NCBI GenBank assembly: GCA_024234735.1
Contig: JACKNV010000001.1
Location: forward strand, 744,001 to 808,000
Source of the DNA: Pseudomonadales bacterium
GTDB lineage: Bacteria > Pseudomonadota > Gammaproteobacteria > Pseudomonadales > Halieaceae
Direction: 5' to 3'
DNA length: 64,000 bases
A program made the position numbers and the translations under genes. Positions 23,398 through 32,009 of this stretch are shown piece by piece. Position 1 is the first letter of the stretch; each line of letters opens with the position of its first letter. A model generated the notes under the pieces. It made no database searches. It was not told the DNA's origin and saw only the letters and a list, made by a program, of their open reading frames with translations.

Positions 23398-25091
23398 TGC
23401 AGTCCGCCATCAAGCAGGTAGACGACAGCTTCTCGGTATCGGCGCAGATTACCGTAGAGGATGTTCACGCACTGGCCCGCCAGGGCGTCAAATCGCTGAT
23501 CTGCAACCGCCCCGATGGCGAGGCCGCGGACCAGCCCAATGTCACCGAAATCGAGGCAGCGGCGGCCGAGGCGGGTTTGGCCATGGCCTACCTGCCGGTC
23601 GTTTCAGGTAAGTTCAGCAGCGCGGATGTCAGCGATTTCCTGGCCGCACTGCACAGCCTGCCCGCGCCGACCCATGCCTACTGCCGCACGGGTACGCGTT
23701 CCATCACGCTGTGGGCGCTGGGGCAGTTGCGCGACGGCAGGTCGTCCCAGGAGTTGCTGCAGGTCGCCGCCGCCCTGGACTACGACCTGAGCAGCGCCCT
23801 CGGCCTGGCGCCCCAGGCTCCGGCCCACCAGCGCCCGGCCGGCGCGGCGCATTACGATATCCTGATCGTCGGTGCGGGGGCCGCCGGTATCAGTGTGGCC
23901 TCCAGCCTGCTGGCGCGGGTGAACGACCTCGATATCGCCATCATCGACCCCGCCGAGGTGCATTACTACCAGCCCGGCTGGACCCTGGTTGGCGCCGGCA
24001 TTTTCAAGCAGCGCGACACGGTAAAAACCACCGCCTCGCTGATTCCCGAGGGCGTGCACTGGATCAAGGCCGCAGTAGGCGGATTCGACCCGCACAACAA
24101 CCGTGTGACCCTGGAGGATACCCGGCCGGTATATTACGAGCGCCTGATCGTGGCGCCCGGCATCAAACTCAACTGGCACGGCGTCGAGGGCCTGGTAGAC
24201 ACCCTGGGACACAACGGCGTGACCTCCAACTACCGCTACGACCTGGCACCCTATACCTGGAAGCTGGTACAGCAACTGCGGAGCGGGCGCGCGGTGTTCA
24301 CCCAACCGCCCATGCCGATCAAGTGTGCCGGGGCGCCCCAGAAAGCCCTGTACCTGTCCGCCGACCACTGGCGCCGTAGTGGCGTGTTGGATAACATTGA
24401 TATCGCCTTCTATAACGCCGGCGAAGTACTGTTCGGCGTCAAGGAGTACGTGCCGGCCCTGAGCGAGTACATCAAGCTGTACGGCGCCAAACTCCATTTC
24501 GGTCACCGCCTGGTGAAGATCGACGGCGACAGCAGGAAGGCCTGGTTCGAAACCAGCGCGGACAACGGCGAAAAGCAGCTGGTGGAGACCGACTTCGACA
24601 TGATCCATGTCTGCCCGCCACAGTGCGCCCCGGACTTTGTGCGCGCCAGTGAACTGGCCGATGAAGCCGGCTGGGTAGATGTCGACCAGAACACCCTGCG
24701 CCACAAGACCTTCGCCAACGTGTGGGGCCTCGGTGACGCGATGAACGCCCCCAATGCCAAGACCGCCGCGGCTGCCCGTATGCAGGCCCCCATCGTCGCC
24801 AATAACGTGCTCGAGGACATGTCCCTGGTCACCGGTATAGCCCACTACAACGGTTACGGCTCCTGTCCGCTGACAGTGGAACGCGGCAAGATCGTGCTGG
24901 CGGAGTTCGGCTACGGCGGCAAGTTGCTGCCCAGCTTCCCGCGCTGGGTGATCAATGGCCAGAAACCCTCGCGCCTTGCGTGGATACTGAAAGAGAAAAT
25001 CCTGCCGCCGATCTACTGGAAAGCCATGCTCAAAGGCAAGGAGTGGATGGTCGACCCGGAGCACTCGAAAACCGGGAAAGCTGGCGCTTGA
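23397..25091 (+). CDS. Fusion of DUF442 (phosphatase-like/Blh) domain and sulfide:quinone oxidoreductase
   Basis: This 564-residue protein has two parts. Residues ~1-120 form a DUF442/protein-tyrosine-phosphatase-like domain with the loop CRTGTRS (Cys-x5-Arg type) after a rhodanese-like helix. Residues ~155-550 form a flavoprotein disulfide reductase with an FAD-binding Rossmann motif (YDILIVGAGAAGISVASSLL), MPIKCAGAPQKA and YGSCPLT, whose cysteines are the likely redox pair of type II SQR. It feeds electrons from sulfide to quinone at the membrane. The ATG at 23397 overlaps the previous stop; a GTG one codon upstream is also possible. Confidence 0.92.
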   Translation: MQSAIKQVDDSFSVSAQITVEDVHALARQGVKSLICNRPDGEAADQPNVTEIEAAAAEAGLAMAYLPVVSGKFSSADVSDFLAALHSLPAPTHAYCRTGTRSITLWALGQLRDGRSSQELLQVAAALDYDLSSALGLAPQAPAHQRPAGAAHYDILIVGAGAAGISVASSLLARVNDLDIAIIDPAEVHYYQPGWTLVGAGIFKQRDTVKTTASLIPEGVHWIKAAVGGFDPHNNRVTLEDTRPVYYERLIVAPGIKLNWHGVEGLVDTLGHNGVTSNYRYDLAPYTWKLVQQLRSGRAVFTQPPMPIKCAGAPQKALYLSADHWRRSGVLDNIDIAFYNAGEVLFGVKEYVPALSEYIKLYGAKLHFGHRLVKIDGDSRKAWFETSADNGEKQLVETDFDMIHVCPPQCAPDFVRASELADEAGWVDVDQNTLRHKTFANVWGLGDAMNAPNAKTAAAARMQAPIVANNVLEDMSLVTGIAHYNGYGSCPLTVERGKIVLAEFGYGGKLLPSFPRWVINGQKPSRLAWILKEKILPPIYWKAMLKGKEWMVDPEHSKTGKAGA

Positions 25092-26824
25092 GCGCACGCC
25101 TGGCAAAACTGCTGCCCTTCCTGGAGTCGCTGCGCGGCTACAATGGCAACCTGCTTGCCAGCGACGCCCTGGCGGGCGTGATCGTCACCATCATGCTGAT
25201 CCCCCAGTCGCTGGCATACGCCCTGCTGGCGGGTCTGCCGGCGGAAATGGGCCTGTATGCCAGTATCCTGCCGCTGGTCGCCTATGCGCTGCTCGGCACC
25301 AGCCGGACGCTCTCGGTGGGGCCGGTGGCGGTGGCCTCGCTGATGACCGCCGCCGCGGTGGGCAATATCGCGGCCGCGGGCAGCGCCGGCTATGCCGCGG
25401 CGGCGATTGTCATGGCGCTATTGTCCGGCGGCATGCTGTTCCTCATGGGCTGCCTGCGCTTCGGCTTTCTCGCCAATTTCCTCTCCCACCCGGTGGTTTC
25501 CGGCTTCATCACCGCATCGGGCATCATTATCGGCCTCAGTCAACTGCGCCACATTCTCGGTGTCGAGGGCCATGGCGAAACCCTGCCCCAGCTGTTGCAG
25601 AGTCTGGCGGAGCAGGTGGCGCACTTCAACACGGTCACCCTGGTTACCGGGGCGGCGGCCACCGCCTTCCTGTTCTGGGCCAGGAAAGGGCTCAAGGCCC
25701 TGCTGCTGCGCATGGGTCTGGGCGACACCCTGGCGGGGTTCCTCGCCAAGACCGGGCCGGTGCTCGTCATCATCGCCACCACGCTGGCCAGCTACCTGGG
25801 CGATTTCGCCGGCCACGGGGTCAAGCTGGTGGGTGAAGTCCCCAGCGGTCTGCCCGCCTTTGCCCTGCCCGTCTTCGATCCCGGCCTGTGGTCCGAACTG
25901 GCGGTCTCCGCCCTGCTGATCTCCATCATCGGCTTCGTGGAGTCGGTTTCCGTGGGCAAGACCCTGGCCGCCAAGCGTCGCCAGCGGGTGGATCCGAACC
26001 GGGAGCTGGTGGCACTGGGGGCAGCCAACGTCGCCTCGGCTGTCTCCGGCGGCTTTCCGGTTACCGGCGGTTTTTCCCGCTCGGTGGTCAATTTCGATGC
26101 CGGCGCCCAGACCCAGGCCGCCAGTATCATCGCCGCCGGTGGCATCGGCCTGGCCGCCCTGCTGCTGACTCCGGTACTGTACTTCCTCCCCAAGGCCACC
26201 CTGGCCGCCACCATCATCGTGGCCGTGACCTCGTTGATTGACCTGGGAGTGGTGAGGCGGGCCTGGCAGTACTCCCTCTCGGACTTTATCGCGGTGGTGA
26301 CCACCATAGGCGCTACCCTGTTACTGGGTGTGGAGCTGGGCGTGCTGGCGGGGATCGTCGCCTCCATCAGCCTGCACCTGTACAAGACCACCCGGCCGCA
26401 CATTGCGGTGGTGGGCGCCGTGGCGGGTACCGAGCATTTTCGCAACGTGGAGCGCCACAACGTCATTACCCAGCCCAATATCATTTCCCTGCGGGTGGAC
26501 GAGAGCCTGTATTTTGCCAATGCGGCCTACCTGGAGGACTACATTTACGGCCTGGTGGCGGATATCGACGGACTGGAGCACGTCATCCTGCAATGCACGG
26601 CGGTCAACGAGATCGATCTGAGCGCCCTGGAGGCCCTGGAGGCGATCAATCACCGCCTTCAGGAGCAGGGCCTGACCCTCAACCTGAGCGAGGTCAAGGG
26701 GCCGGTCATGGATGCCCTGCAGAAGAGCCACTTCCTGCAGCAGCTCAGCGGCCAGGTCTTCCTCACCCATCACCAGGCGGTGAAGGCCCTGAAAGCGGAT
26801 GAAATAGAGCCCTATATCATTTAA
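25088..26824 (+). CDS. SulP family anion transporter with STAS domain
   Basis: This 578-residue transporter has about 12 hydrophobic segments beginning LLPFLESLRGYNGNLLASDALAG and the SulP signature IVTIMLIPQSLAYALLAGLPAEMGLYAS. A C-terminal STAS domain spans about residues 460-565. The TTG start at 25088 overlaps the oxidoreductase stop as TTGA and is the only nearby start in frame, so the gene is translationally coupled. It probably moves sulfate or sulfite, the product of the sulfide-oxidation enzymes. Confidence 0.92.
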   Translation: MSARLAKLLPFLESLRGYNGNLLASDALAGVIVTIMLIPQSLAYALLAGLPAEMGLYASILPLVAYALLGTSRTLSVGPVAVASLMTAAAVGNIAAAGSAGYAAAAIVMALLSGGMLFLMGCLRFGFLANFLSHPVVSGFITASGIIIGLSQLRHILGVEGHGETLPQLLQSLAEQVAHFNTVTLVTGAAATAFLFWARKGLKALLLRMGLGDTLAGFLAKTGPVLVIIATTLASYLGDFAGHGVKLVGEVPSGLPAFALPVFDPGLWSELAVSALLISIIGFVESVSVGKTLAAKRRQRVDPNRELVALGAANVASAVSGGFPVTGGFSRSVVNFDAGAQTQAASIIAAGGIGLAALLLTPVLYFLPKATLAATIIVAVTSLIDLGVVRRAWQYSLSDFIAVVTTIGATLLLGVELGVLAGIVASISLHLYKTTRPHIAVVGAVAGTEHFRNVERHNVITQPNIISLRVDESLYFANAAYLEDYIYGLVADIDGLEHVILQCTAVNEIDLSALEALEAINHRLQEQGLTLNLSEVKGPVMDALQKSHFLQQLSGQVFLTHHQAVKALKADEIEPYII

Positions 26825-26858
26825 CCTGCCAGCCAATCGAGCAGGAGTGCCCTAGCAC

Positions 26859-27098
26859 ATGCGCCAGAACTGGTTATTGAAGCTCGCCGCTTTTGGCTTC
26901 GTCGTATTCCTCGTCTGGTTGCTGGCTTTGCTTACCCTGCCCCCGGACGACCCCTGCGACAACCCGCAGGCCGATATCAGCGCCGCGGTGATCGCCGACC
27001 AGGACGGCGACCAGGAAGCGCTGGTCAACCGGGCCATCATCCTGCGCGGTGACTGCCAGCGCGACGACGGGGGGGAACAGCCCGACCAGGAGATGTAG
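26859..27098 (+). CDS. Small membrane-anchored acidic protein
   Basis: This 79-residue protein has one hydrophobic N-terminal segment (LLKLAAFGFVVFLVWLLALLTL) and an acidic tail with two cysteines (DDPCDNPQ and RGDCQRDD). It is likely anchored in the inner membrane with the tail in the periplasm. AGGAG lies 13 bases before the ATG, which is long. It follows the SulP gene by 34 bases and may be in the same transcript. No family was recognised. Confidence 0.5.
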   Translation: MRQNWLLKLAAFGFVVFLVWLLALLTLPPDDPCDNPQADISAAVIADQDGDQEALVNRAIILRGDCQRDDGGEQPDQEM

Positions 27099-27133
27099 CG
27101 GGATGCCGGTGCGCCGGATTCCGCCTGGGGGTT

Positions 27134-28195
27134 TCAGTAGGTGTTGTGTCCCTGCCCGCGCTGCCATATTTTCAGGAAGGCCTTTTCCAGGGCGCCCTCC
27201 GCCGCCAGCCCGAGTTTTTCCTGCCAGTTTTTCTTGTGCACGAACTTCACCTCGAACACGTCCCAGTCCAGCAGGCGCTGCTGCACCAGGGCATCGGAGG
27301 TCTGCAACTCGTCGACCAGGCCTACCTCGAGCGCTTTCTTGCCGTACCAGACCTCCCCGGTAGCCACCCTGGCGATATCCAGCGCCGGGCGGTTGGCAGT
27401 GACGAACTCCTTGAACAGTTCGTGGGTCTCCTCGATGTCTTCAAGAAATTTTTGACGGTCCCTGTCGGTATTCTCCCCGAACATGGTGACCGTGCGCTTG
27501 TACTCGCCGGCGGTGAACATCTCGAAATCGATGTCATGTTTTTTCAACAGGCGATGAAAGTTGGGAACCTGGGCCAGCACGCCGATGGAACCCAGCACCG
27601 CGAACGGTGCCGCCACGATACGGTTGGCGACACAGGCCATCATGTAGCCACCGCTGGCGGCTACCTTGTCAACGGCTATCGTCAAGGGGACTTCGGCGTC
27701 GCGAATACGCTGCAACTGGCTTGCCGCCAGGCCGTAGCCGTGCACCATGCCACCGGGGCTTTCGACCTTGACCAGCATCTCATCCCCGGGGCCCACCTGG
27801 GGCAGGACCGCGGATATCTCCTCGCGCAGGTTGTCCACGGCACTGGCCTTCAGGTCGCCTTCGAAGTTGAGGACGTACAGCCGCTTGCGCTGCGCCTCCT
27901 CTGCGCCCTGGGCCCCACCGCGTTTTTTACCGGCCCGTTTGGCCTGTGCCTTATCCGCTTTTTTCTGTGCCTTGCGCAGGGCCTTGAGCTCACCCGGCTC
28001 GACCACCATGCGCTGTATGCTGGCGCCGATCTGGTAGTATTTCTCGTTGAGGTCCCTTATCTCGATGTGGCCTTCCTGCTGTTCGGTTTTCTGCCGCTGG
28101 CCGATCGCCACCAGGCCGGCGGTTACCAGTATGATAGCGGCGACAAACGTCAATGCCTGGGCGAGAAAAAGCCCGTATTCGTAGATGTATTCCAA
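27134..28195 (-). CDS. sohB: Inner-membrane signal-peptide-peptidase-like protease SohB
   Basis: This 353-residue S49 peptidase has an N-terminal membrane segment (EYGLFLAQALTFVAAIILVTAGLVA) and a lysine-rich stretch, then the SppA-type core with VESPGGMVHGYGLAASQL and the serine region VAASGGYMMACVANRIVAAP; GSIGVLAQVPNFHRLL follows. It cleaves residual signal peptides or membrane proteins. The start is a TTG at 28195 with GGGAG eight bases upstream; no ATG lies near. It follows nudC after 19 bases on the same strand. Confidence 0.92.
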   Translation of the reverse strand: MEYIYEYGLFLAQALTFVAAIILVTAGLVAIGQRQKTEQQEGHIEIRDLNEKYYQIGASIQRMVVEPGELKALRKAQKKADKAQAKRAGKKRGGAQGAEEAQRKRLYVLNFEGDLKASAVDNLREEISAVLPQVGPGDEMLVKVESPGGMVHGYGLAASQLQRIRDAEVPLTIAVDKVAASGGYMMACVANRIVAAPFAVLGSIGVLAQVPNFHRLLKKHDIDFEMFTAGEYKRTVTMFGENTDRDRQKFLEDIEETHELFKEFVTANRPALDIARVATGEVWYGKKALEVGLVDELQTSDALVQQRLLDWDVFEVKFVHKKNWQEKLGLAAEGALEKAFLKIWQRGQGHNTY

Positions 28196-28214
28196 TCGCT
28201 TGGCTCCCGGTTGG

Positions 28215-29024
28215 CTATAGATGCTCGATATAGTGGCGGATCAACTGACCCGATATGGATGATGCGGGCGGTATCATGGGTAGCTCGCGGTAATGAAACC
28301 AGCGCGCGTCGGCTATCTCACCGGGTTCGCAGACGATGTCCCCACCGGCATACTCGGCGAAGAACCCCAGCATCAGCTGGTTCGGAAAAGGCCAGGACTG
28401 GGACTGGAAATAGCGCGGCGCGCCCACATCCACCCCGACCTCTTCACGCACCTCACGCACCAGGGTTTCCTCGGCCGATTCGCCGGCCTCGATGAAGCCC
28501 GCCAGGGTACTGTACATGGGACGGGGAAAGTTCACGTTGCGTGCCAGCAATAACTCCTCGCCCCGCGTCACCAGAACGATCACGCAGGGCGCTATGCGCG
28601 GGTAGTTGATGGTTTCGCAGGGTTCACAGCGCATGGCCCGTTCTGCCTTGTCTGCCACCATGCGCGCGCCGCAGCGGCCGCAGTACTGGTGGTCGCGCTC
28701 CCAGTCGAGCAATTGCGACGCCCTGCCCGCCAGCGCGAACAGTTGTTCGTCCACTCGTCCCAGCACGTGATACAGGCTGCCCCGCTGGTACTGCATGGGG
28801 TCCACGTCCTCGACCTCATCTATTTCCAGTGCAAAACAGGGCTGTTCGTGCCAGTACCCCAGGAACTGGCGCCGCCGCACCTGCCAGCCCATGGCCGCCA
28901 GATGCCGCGCACTGATCAAGCAGGGTTGGGGCGAGCGCATATCACTGAGCAGCTCGCCACCCTGGAATATGATGTACAGGGCGTCCGCGGTGGTGGCGGG
29001 GGCACGGTGGTCAGGTCGAAACAA
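28215..29024 (-). CDS. nudC: NAD+ diphosphatase / NADH pyrophosphatase (RNA deNADding)
   Basis: This Nudix hydrolase of about 269 residues cleaves NADH and removes NAD caps from RNA. It carries a zinc ribbon (CGRCGARM ... CEPCE), the Nudix box GFIEAGESAEETLVREVREEVGV, and the NudC-specific SQSWPFPNQLMLGF. The start is taken as the TTG at 29024, because the frame upstream has no better codon and a TACTAT -10-like element lies just before it (about 29055); that codon choice is uncertain. The N-terminal domain is short but complete. Confidence 0.88.
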   Translation of the reverse strand: MFRPDHRAPATTADALYIIFQGGELLSDMRSPQPCLISARHLAAMGWQVRRRQFLGYWHEQPCFALEIDEVEDVDPMQYQRGSLYHVLGRVDEQLFALAGRASQLLDWERDHQYCGRCGARMVADKAERAMRCEPCETINYPRIAPCVIVLVTRGEELLLARNVNFPRPMYSTLAGFIEAGESAEETLVREVREEVGVDVGAPRYFQSQSWPFPNQLMLGFFAEYAGGDIVCEPGEIADARWFHYRELPMIPPASSISGQLIRHYIEHL

Positions 29025-29089
29025 TGGCGGAATCCCGGTCGCAAAATGACCGGCTATAGTATGCCCACCCCCCGCCGGGGGCAAGGGCA

Positions 29090-29818
29090 CTAACCCGGCC
29101 CGACCAGCTCCCGCCACAGCACCCGGCCGTTGCTGCTGGCTGCGATCGCCTCCAGTTGCGCCTCGTGGGCCGCGCGCTCGGCATCGCTGGCGCGGATGAT
29201 GGGTAGCGGCGCGCGCTCCGCCGGCAGACGCCGTATACCGGTGCTGCCCGGTCCGTCGCCAGCGCCGCCGGCAGCGGATTCCGACAGGGCGAAGGCGGTC
29301 TGTCCACCGGTCATTGCCAGGTAGACGTCGGCCAGGATCTCGGCGTCCAGCAACGCCCCGTGCAGGTCGCGCTGGGAGTTGTCCACGTCGTAGCGCTGGC
29401 ACAGGGCGTCGAGGTTGTTGCGCTGCCCCGGGTGCTTGCCGCGGGCCATGACCAGGGTATCCACCACGGTGCACAGCTCGCTGATGGAAGGGCCGGCGGG
29501 TTCCTGGCGCTGCAGCTCCGCTTCCAGGAAACCCAGGTCGAAAGGTGCGTTGTGGATGATCAGCTCCGCGCCGCGAATAAACTCGACGAAATCCGCGGCG
29601 ATGTGCTCGAACAGGGGCTTGTCGGCGAGGAATTCATTGGTGATGCCGTGTACTTCTATGGCGCCCTGGTCGATTTCCCGCCGGGGGTTGATGTACTGGT
29701 GGAAATGGTTGCCGGTAAGACGGCGGTTTTCCAGCTCCACACAGCCTATTTCGATGATACGGTGCCCCTGGGTGACTTCCAGGCCGGTGGTTTCGGTATC
29801 CAGCACGATCTGCCTCAT
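29090..29818 (-). CDS. dnaQ: DNA polymerase III epsilon subunit (3'-5' exonuclease)
   Basis: This 242-residue proofreading exonuclease has ExoI (IVLDTETTGLE), ExoII (HNAPFDLGFLEAEL) and ExoIII (LHGALLDAEILADVYLAM) motifs with the catalytic Asp, Glu, Asp, His and Asp. The C-terminal tail (about residues 185-242) is the flexible linker to alpha. The ATG at 29818 overlaps the rnhA stop in ATGA, the known rnhA-dnaQ pairing in gammaproteobacteria, here in the same direction. Confidence 0.96.
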   Translation of the reverse strand: MRQIVLDTETTGLEVTQGHRIIEIGCVELENRRLTGNHFHQYINPRREIDQGAIEVHGITNEFLADKPLFEHIAADFVEFIRGAELIIHNAPFDLGFLEAELQRQEPAGPSISELCTVVDTLVMARGKHPGQRNNLDALCQRYDVDNSQRDLHGALLDAEILADVYLAMTGGQTAFALSESAAGGAGDGPGSTGIRRLPAERAPLPIIRASDAERAAHEAQLEAIAASSNGRVLWRELVGPG

Positions 29819-30276
29819 GCCCGCGCACCCTCCCCCACGCGCGCCCCCAACTCATCGATGCCGCGGTTGGCCAACTGGTCGGCCAGCTCGTTTTCCCGGT
29901 GACCGCTGTGCCCCTTGACCCAGTGCCAGGAAACCTCGTGGCGCTGGTTCTGCTCGTCCAGTGCCTGCCACAGGTCGACGTTCTTTACCGGCTTGCGGCC
30001 CGCGGTCTTCCAGCCTTTGCGCTTCCAGGCGGCAAGCCAGCTGGTGATACCGTTTTTCACGTACACCGAATCGGTGGTGAGGTCGACTTTGCAGGGCTCG
30101 CGCAGGGCCCGCAGGCCCTCGATCGCGGCCAGTAGTTCCATGCGGTTGTTGGTGGTATGCGGCTCGCCTCCATAGAGCGTCTTTTCCCGGCCGTTGAAGC
30201 GCAGCAATGCGCCCCAGCCACCCGGGCCGGGGTTGCCGCGGCAGGCACCATCGGTAAAGATTTCCACTTGTTTCAC
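29815..30276 (-). CDS. rnhA: Ribonuclease HI
   Basis: This 153-residue endonuclease cuts RNA in RNA-DNA hybrids. It starts KQVEIFTDGACRGNPGPGGWGA and carries the catalytic Asp (TDGAC), Glu (NNRMELLAAI), Asp (LTTDSVYV) and the C-terminal His/Asp region (WVKGHSGHRENELADQLAN). The GTG at 30276 overlaps the methyltransferase stop in GTGA, and the 3' end overlaps dnaQ in ATGA, so all three are coupled. Confidence 0.97.
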   Translation of the reverse strand: MKQVEIFTDGACRGNPGPGGWGALLRFNGREKTLYGGEPHTTNNRMELLAAIEGLRALREPCKVDLTTDSVYVKNGITSWLAAWKRKGWKTAGRKPVKNVDLWQALDEQNQRHEVSWHWVKGHSGHRENELADQLANRGIDELGARVGEGARA

Positions 30277-30989
30277 GCTCTGTAGTCCCCGTGATGACGC
30301 TGTTGCCGGGAGTGGGTATCGGCCCGCCCGCGGGGCGAGGGGCTGGGTGCCGGCGCCGGCCCGGGCAGCAGCCCGAACAGGCGTTCGCGCCGCAGGCGCC
30401 ATTTTCGCCGGGGTCGGCGCAGGGCCGGCACATGCTTGACGGCATGCAGCATGTACAGGCCTCCCACCGCCAGGTTGTGGCTGTTTCCCCAGGCATCTAC
30501 CCGCGCCAGCCAGCGCCGCAGAGTGGCGCCGCCGACCAGCGGCACGCTGCCGACCCAGGTGACGCCTTCTACCTCGCAACCGAGCAGGTGCAGCCAGTCT
30601 GTGAGACGACCGAGGCTGACCGGTGAGTGCCAGTGCCATAGCGAGCGGCGATCGAGGCCCCGCAGGGCGGTGCCCAGGCCGAGCAGGCTGTAGGGATTGA
30701 TGCCGATTACCAGCAATTGCCCCTGGGGCGTCAGCACCCGCTGGATCTCGCGCAGCACCTGGTGCGGATTGGGAGCGAAATCCAGACTGTGATGGGCGAT
30801 GACCGTATCCACACTGTCGCTCTCCAGCGGCAGTTCGTCCGTTGCCGCCAGCAAAGTGATGCCCTTCCCACAGCGCTCGGCGACATAGATGCGGTGATTG
30901 ATCGGGCTGTTGCCAAACAGCGGCTGCCCGCGGGTGCAACCCAGTTGCAGCAGATGGTAGCCGAATGCGGTATCCAGTACCGGGGCCAC
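30273..30989 (-). CDS. SAM-dependent class I methyltransferase
   Basis: This protein (238 residues from GTG 30989) belongs to the methyltransferase family that lies before rnhA in gammaproteobacteria. The core shows FGYHLLQLGCTRG and DTVIAHHSLDFAPNPHQVLREIQRVL, the latter with the family's LDF motif. The same frame stays open upstream to 31086 and encodes LTELESWYARDGGQHLLQA, which looks homologous to the family's N-terminus. That stretch has no ATG, GTG or TTG, only ATT/ATC/CTG (31058-31067). The true start may therefore be non-canonical or the sequence may hold an error. Confidence 0.75.
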   Translation of the reverse strand: MAPVLDTAFGYHLLQLGCTRGQPLFGNSPINHRIYVAERCGKGITLLAATDELPLESDSVDTVIAHHSLDFAPNPHQVLREIQRVLTPQGQLLVIGINPYSLLGLGTALRGLDRRSLWHWHSPVSLGRLTDWLHLLGCEVEGVTWVGSVPLVGGATLRRWLARVDAWGNSHNLAVGGLYMLHAVKHVPALRRPRRKWRLRRERLFGLLPGPAPAPSPSPRGRADTHSRQQRHHGDYRA

Positions 30990-31188
30990 CGCCGCCTCGC
31001 TGGCCTGCAGCAGGTGCTGGCCACCGTCGCGGGCATACCAGGATTCCAGTTCCGTCAGAATGTCGATACACTCACCAGTCTTTGATCATGGCCCGGTCGC
31101 CCCCTCCCTGGCAGTGGGGGCAGCCGGGTCGGCTTGCTAAACTGTGCCGTCATGTTACTGCATTTTCGGCCGATTGAAACGGTGCCCC

Positions 31189-31965
31189 ATGCTCAGTGTC
31201 GAACCCATACCCGCATTCAATGACAACTATATCTGGCTGATCACCTATGGCGATGGGGACGGCGCTTTCGTGGTCGACCCCGGCGACGCCGCACCGGTGC
31301 AGCGCGTGCTGCAGGAGCGCGGCCTGCGCCTGGAGGGCATACTCGTCACCCATCACCATTTCGATCATGTCGGCGGCGTCGCCGCGCTGCGCGAAGCCTG
31401 GAACCCGGTGGTGTTCGGCCCCCACAACCCGGCCATCGACGGCATTGACCATCCCCTGGGTGCGGGCGACCGCATCGAGGTGCTCGGGCATCTGTTCGAG
31501 GTATTCACCGTGCCCGGCCACACCCTGGACCATATCGCCTATTTTCACCCGGACGATGAGGCCCCGCTGTTGTTCTGTGGCGATACCCTGTTTGCCGGCG
31601 GTTGCGGGCGCCTGTTCGAGGGTACCCCGGCCATGATGTACCAGTCGCTGCAGCTCCTGGCCGCCCTGCCGGCGGAGACCAGGGTTTACTGTGCCCACGA
31701 ATATACCCTGGCCAATCTTGCCTTCGCCGTTGCAGTGGAGCCCGGCAACGAGCAACTGGCCGTCCGGGTGGCCACCGCCAGGGCCAGTCGCGAGCGCGGT
31801 GAGCCCACGGTTCCCTCGAATATCGCCCTGGAACGGGCGACCAACCCCTTCCTGCGCTGTGACCAGGACGAGGTGGCCGCCAATCTGGAGCAACAGGGAA
31901 GACTGCAGGGCGACTCCGCAATCGAGGTGTTTGCGGCGGTGCGGGCCTGGAAAGACAGTTTTTGA
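31189..31965 (+). CDS. gloB: Hydroxyacylglutathione hydrolase (glyoxalase II)
   Basis: This 258-residue metallohydrolase cleaves S-lactoylglutathione in methylglyoxal detoxification. It starts LSVEPIPAFNDNYIWL, has the binuclear metal motif THHHFDH (about residue 50), VPGHTLDHIAYF and GDTLFAGGCGRLFEGTP, and ends with the helical glutathione-binding domain (VYCAHEYTLANLAFA). Start at 31189 is preferred over an in-frame codon 15 residues upstream, which adds non-family residues. Confidence 0.96.
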   Translation: MLSVEPIPAFNDNYIWLITYGDGDGAFVVDPGDAAPVQRVLQERGLRLEGILVTHHHFDHVGGVAALREAWNPVVFGPHNPAIDGIDHPLGAGDRIEVLGHLFEVFTVPGHTLDHIAYFHPDDEAPLLFCGDTLFAGGCGRLFEGTPAMMYQSLQLLAALPAETRVYCAHEYTLANLAFAVAVEPGNEQLAVRVATARASRERGEPTVPSNIALERATNPFLRCDQDEVAANLEQQGRLQGDSAIEVFAAVRAWKDSF

Positions 31966-31983
31966 CAGAAAAAACATGTCAAA
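31961..31983. promoter_or_regulatory. Inverted repeat upstream of mltD
   Basis: TTTGACA-GAAAAAACA-TGTCAAA is a perfect 7-9-7 inverted repeat overlapping the gloB stop codon, about 15 bases before the mltD -10-like element. It could be an operator or contain the -35 element. Confidence 0.45.
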
Positions 31984-31994
31984 CGGGCGACGGC

Positions 31995-32003
31995 TGCTAA
32001 ATT
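31995..32003 (+). promoter_or_regulatory. Extended -10 element immediately upstream of mltD
   Basis: TGCTAAATT resembles an extended -10. The start of transcription expected seven bases later would fall on the A of the mltD ATG (32010). No Shine-Dalgarno is present between them, so the mRNA may be leaderless. Confidence 0.4.
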
Positions 32004-32009
32004 AACAGC

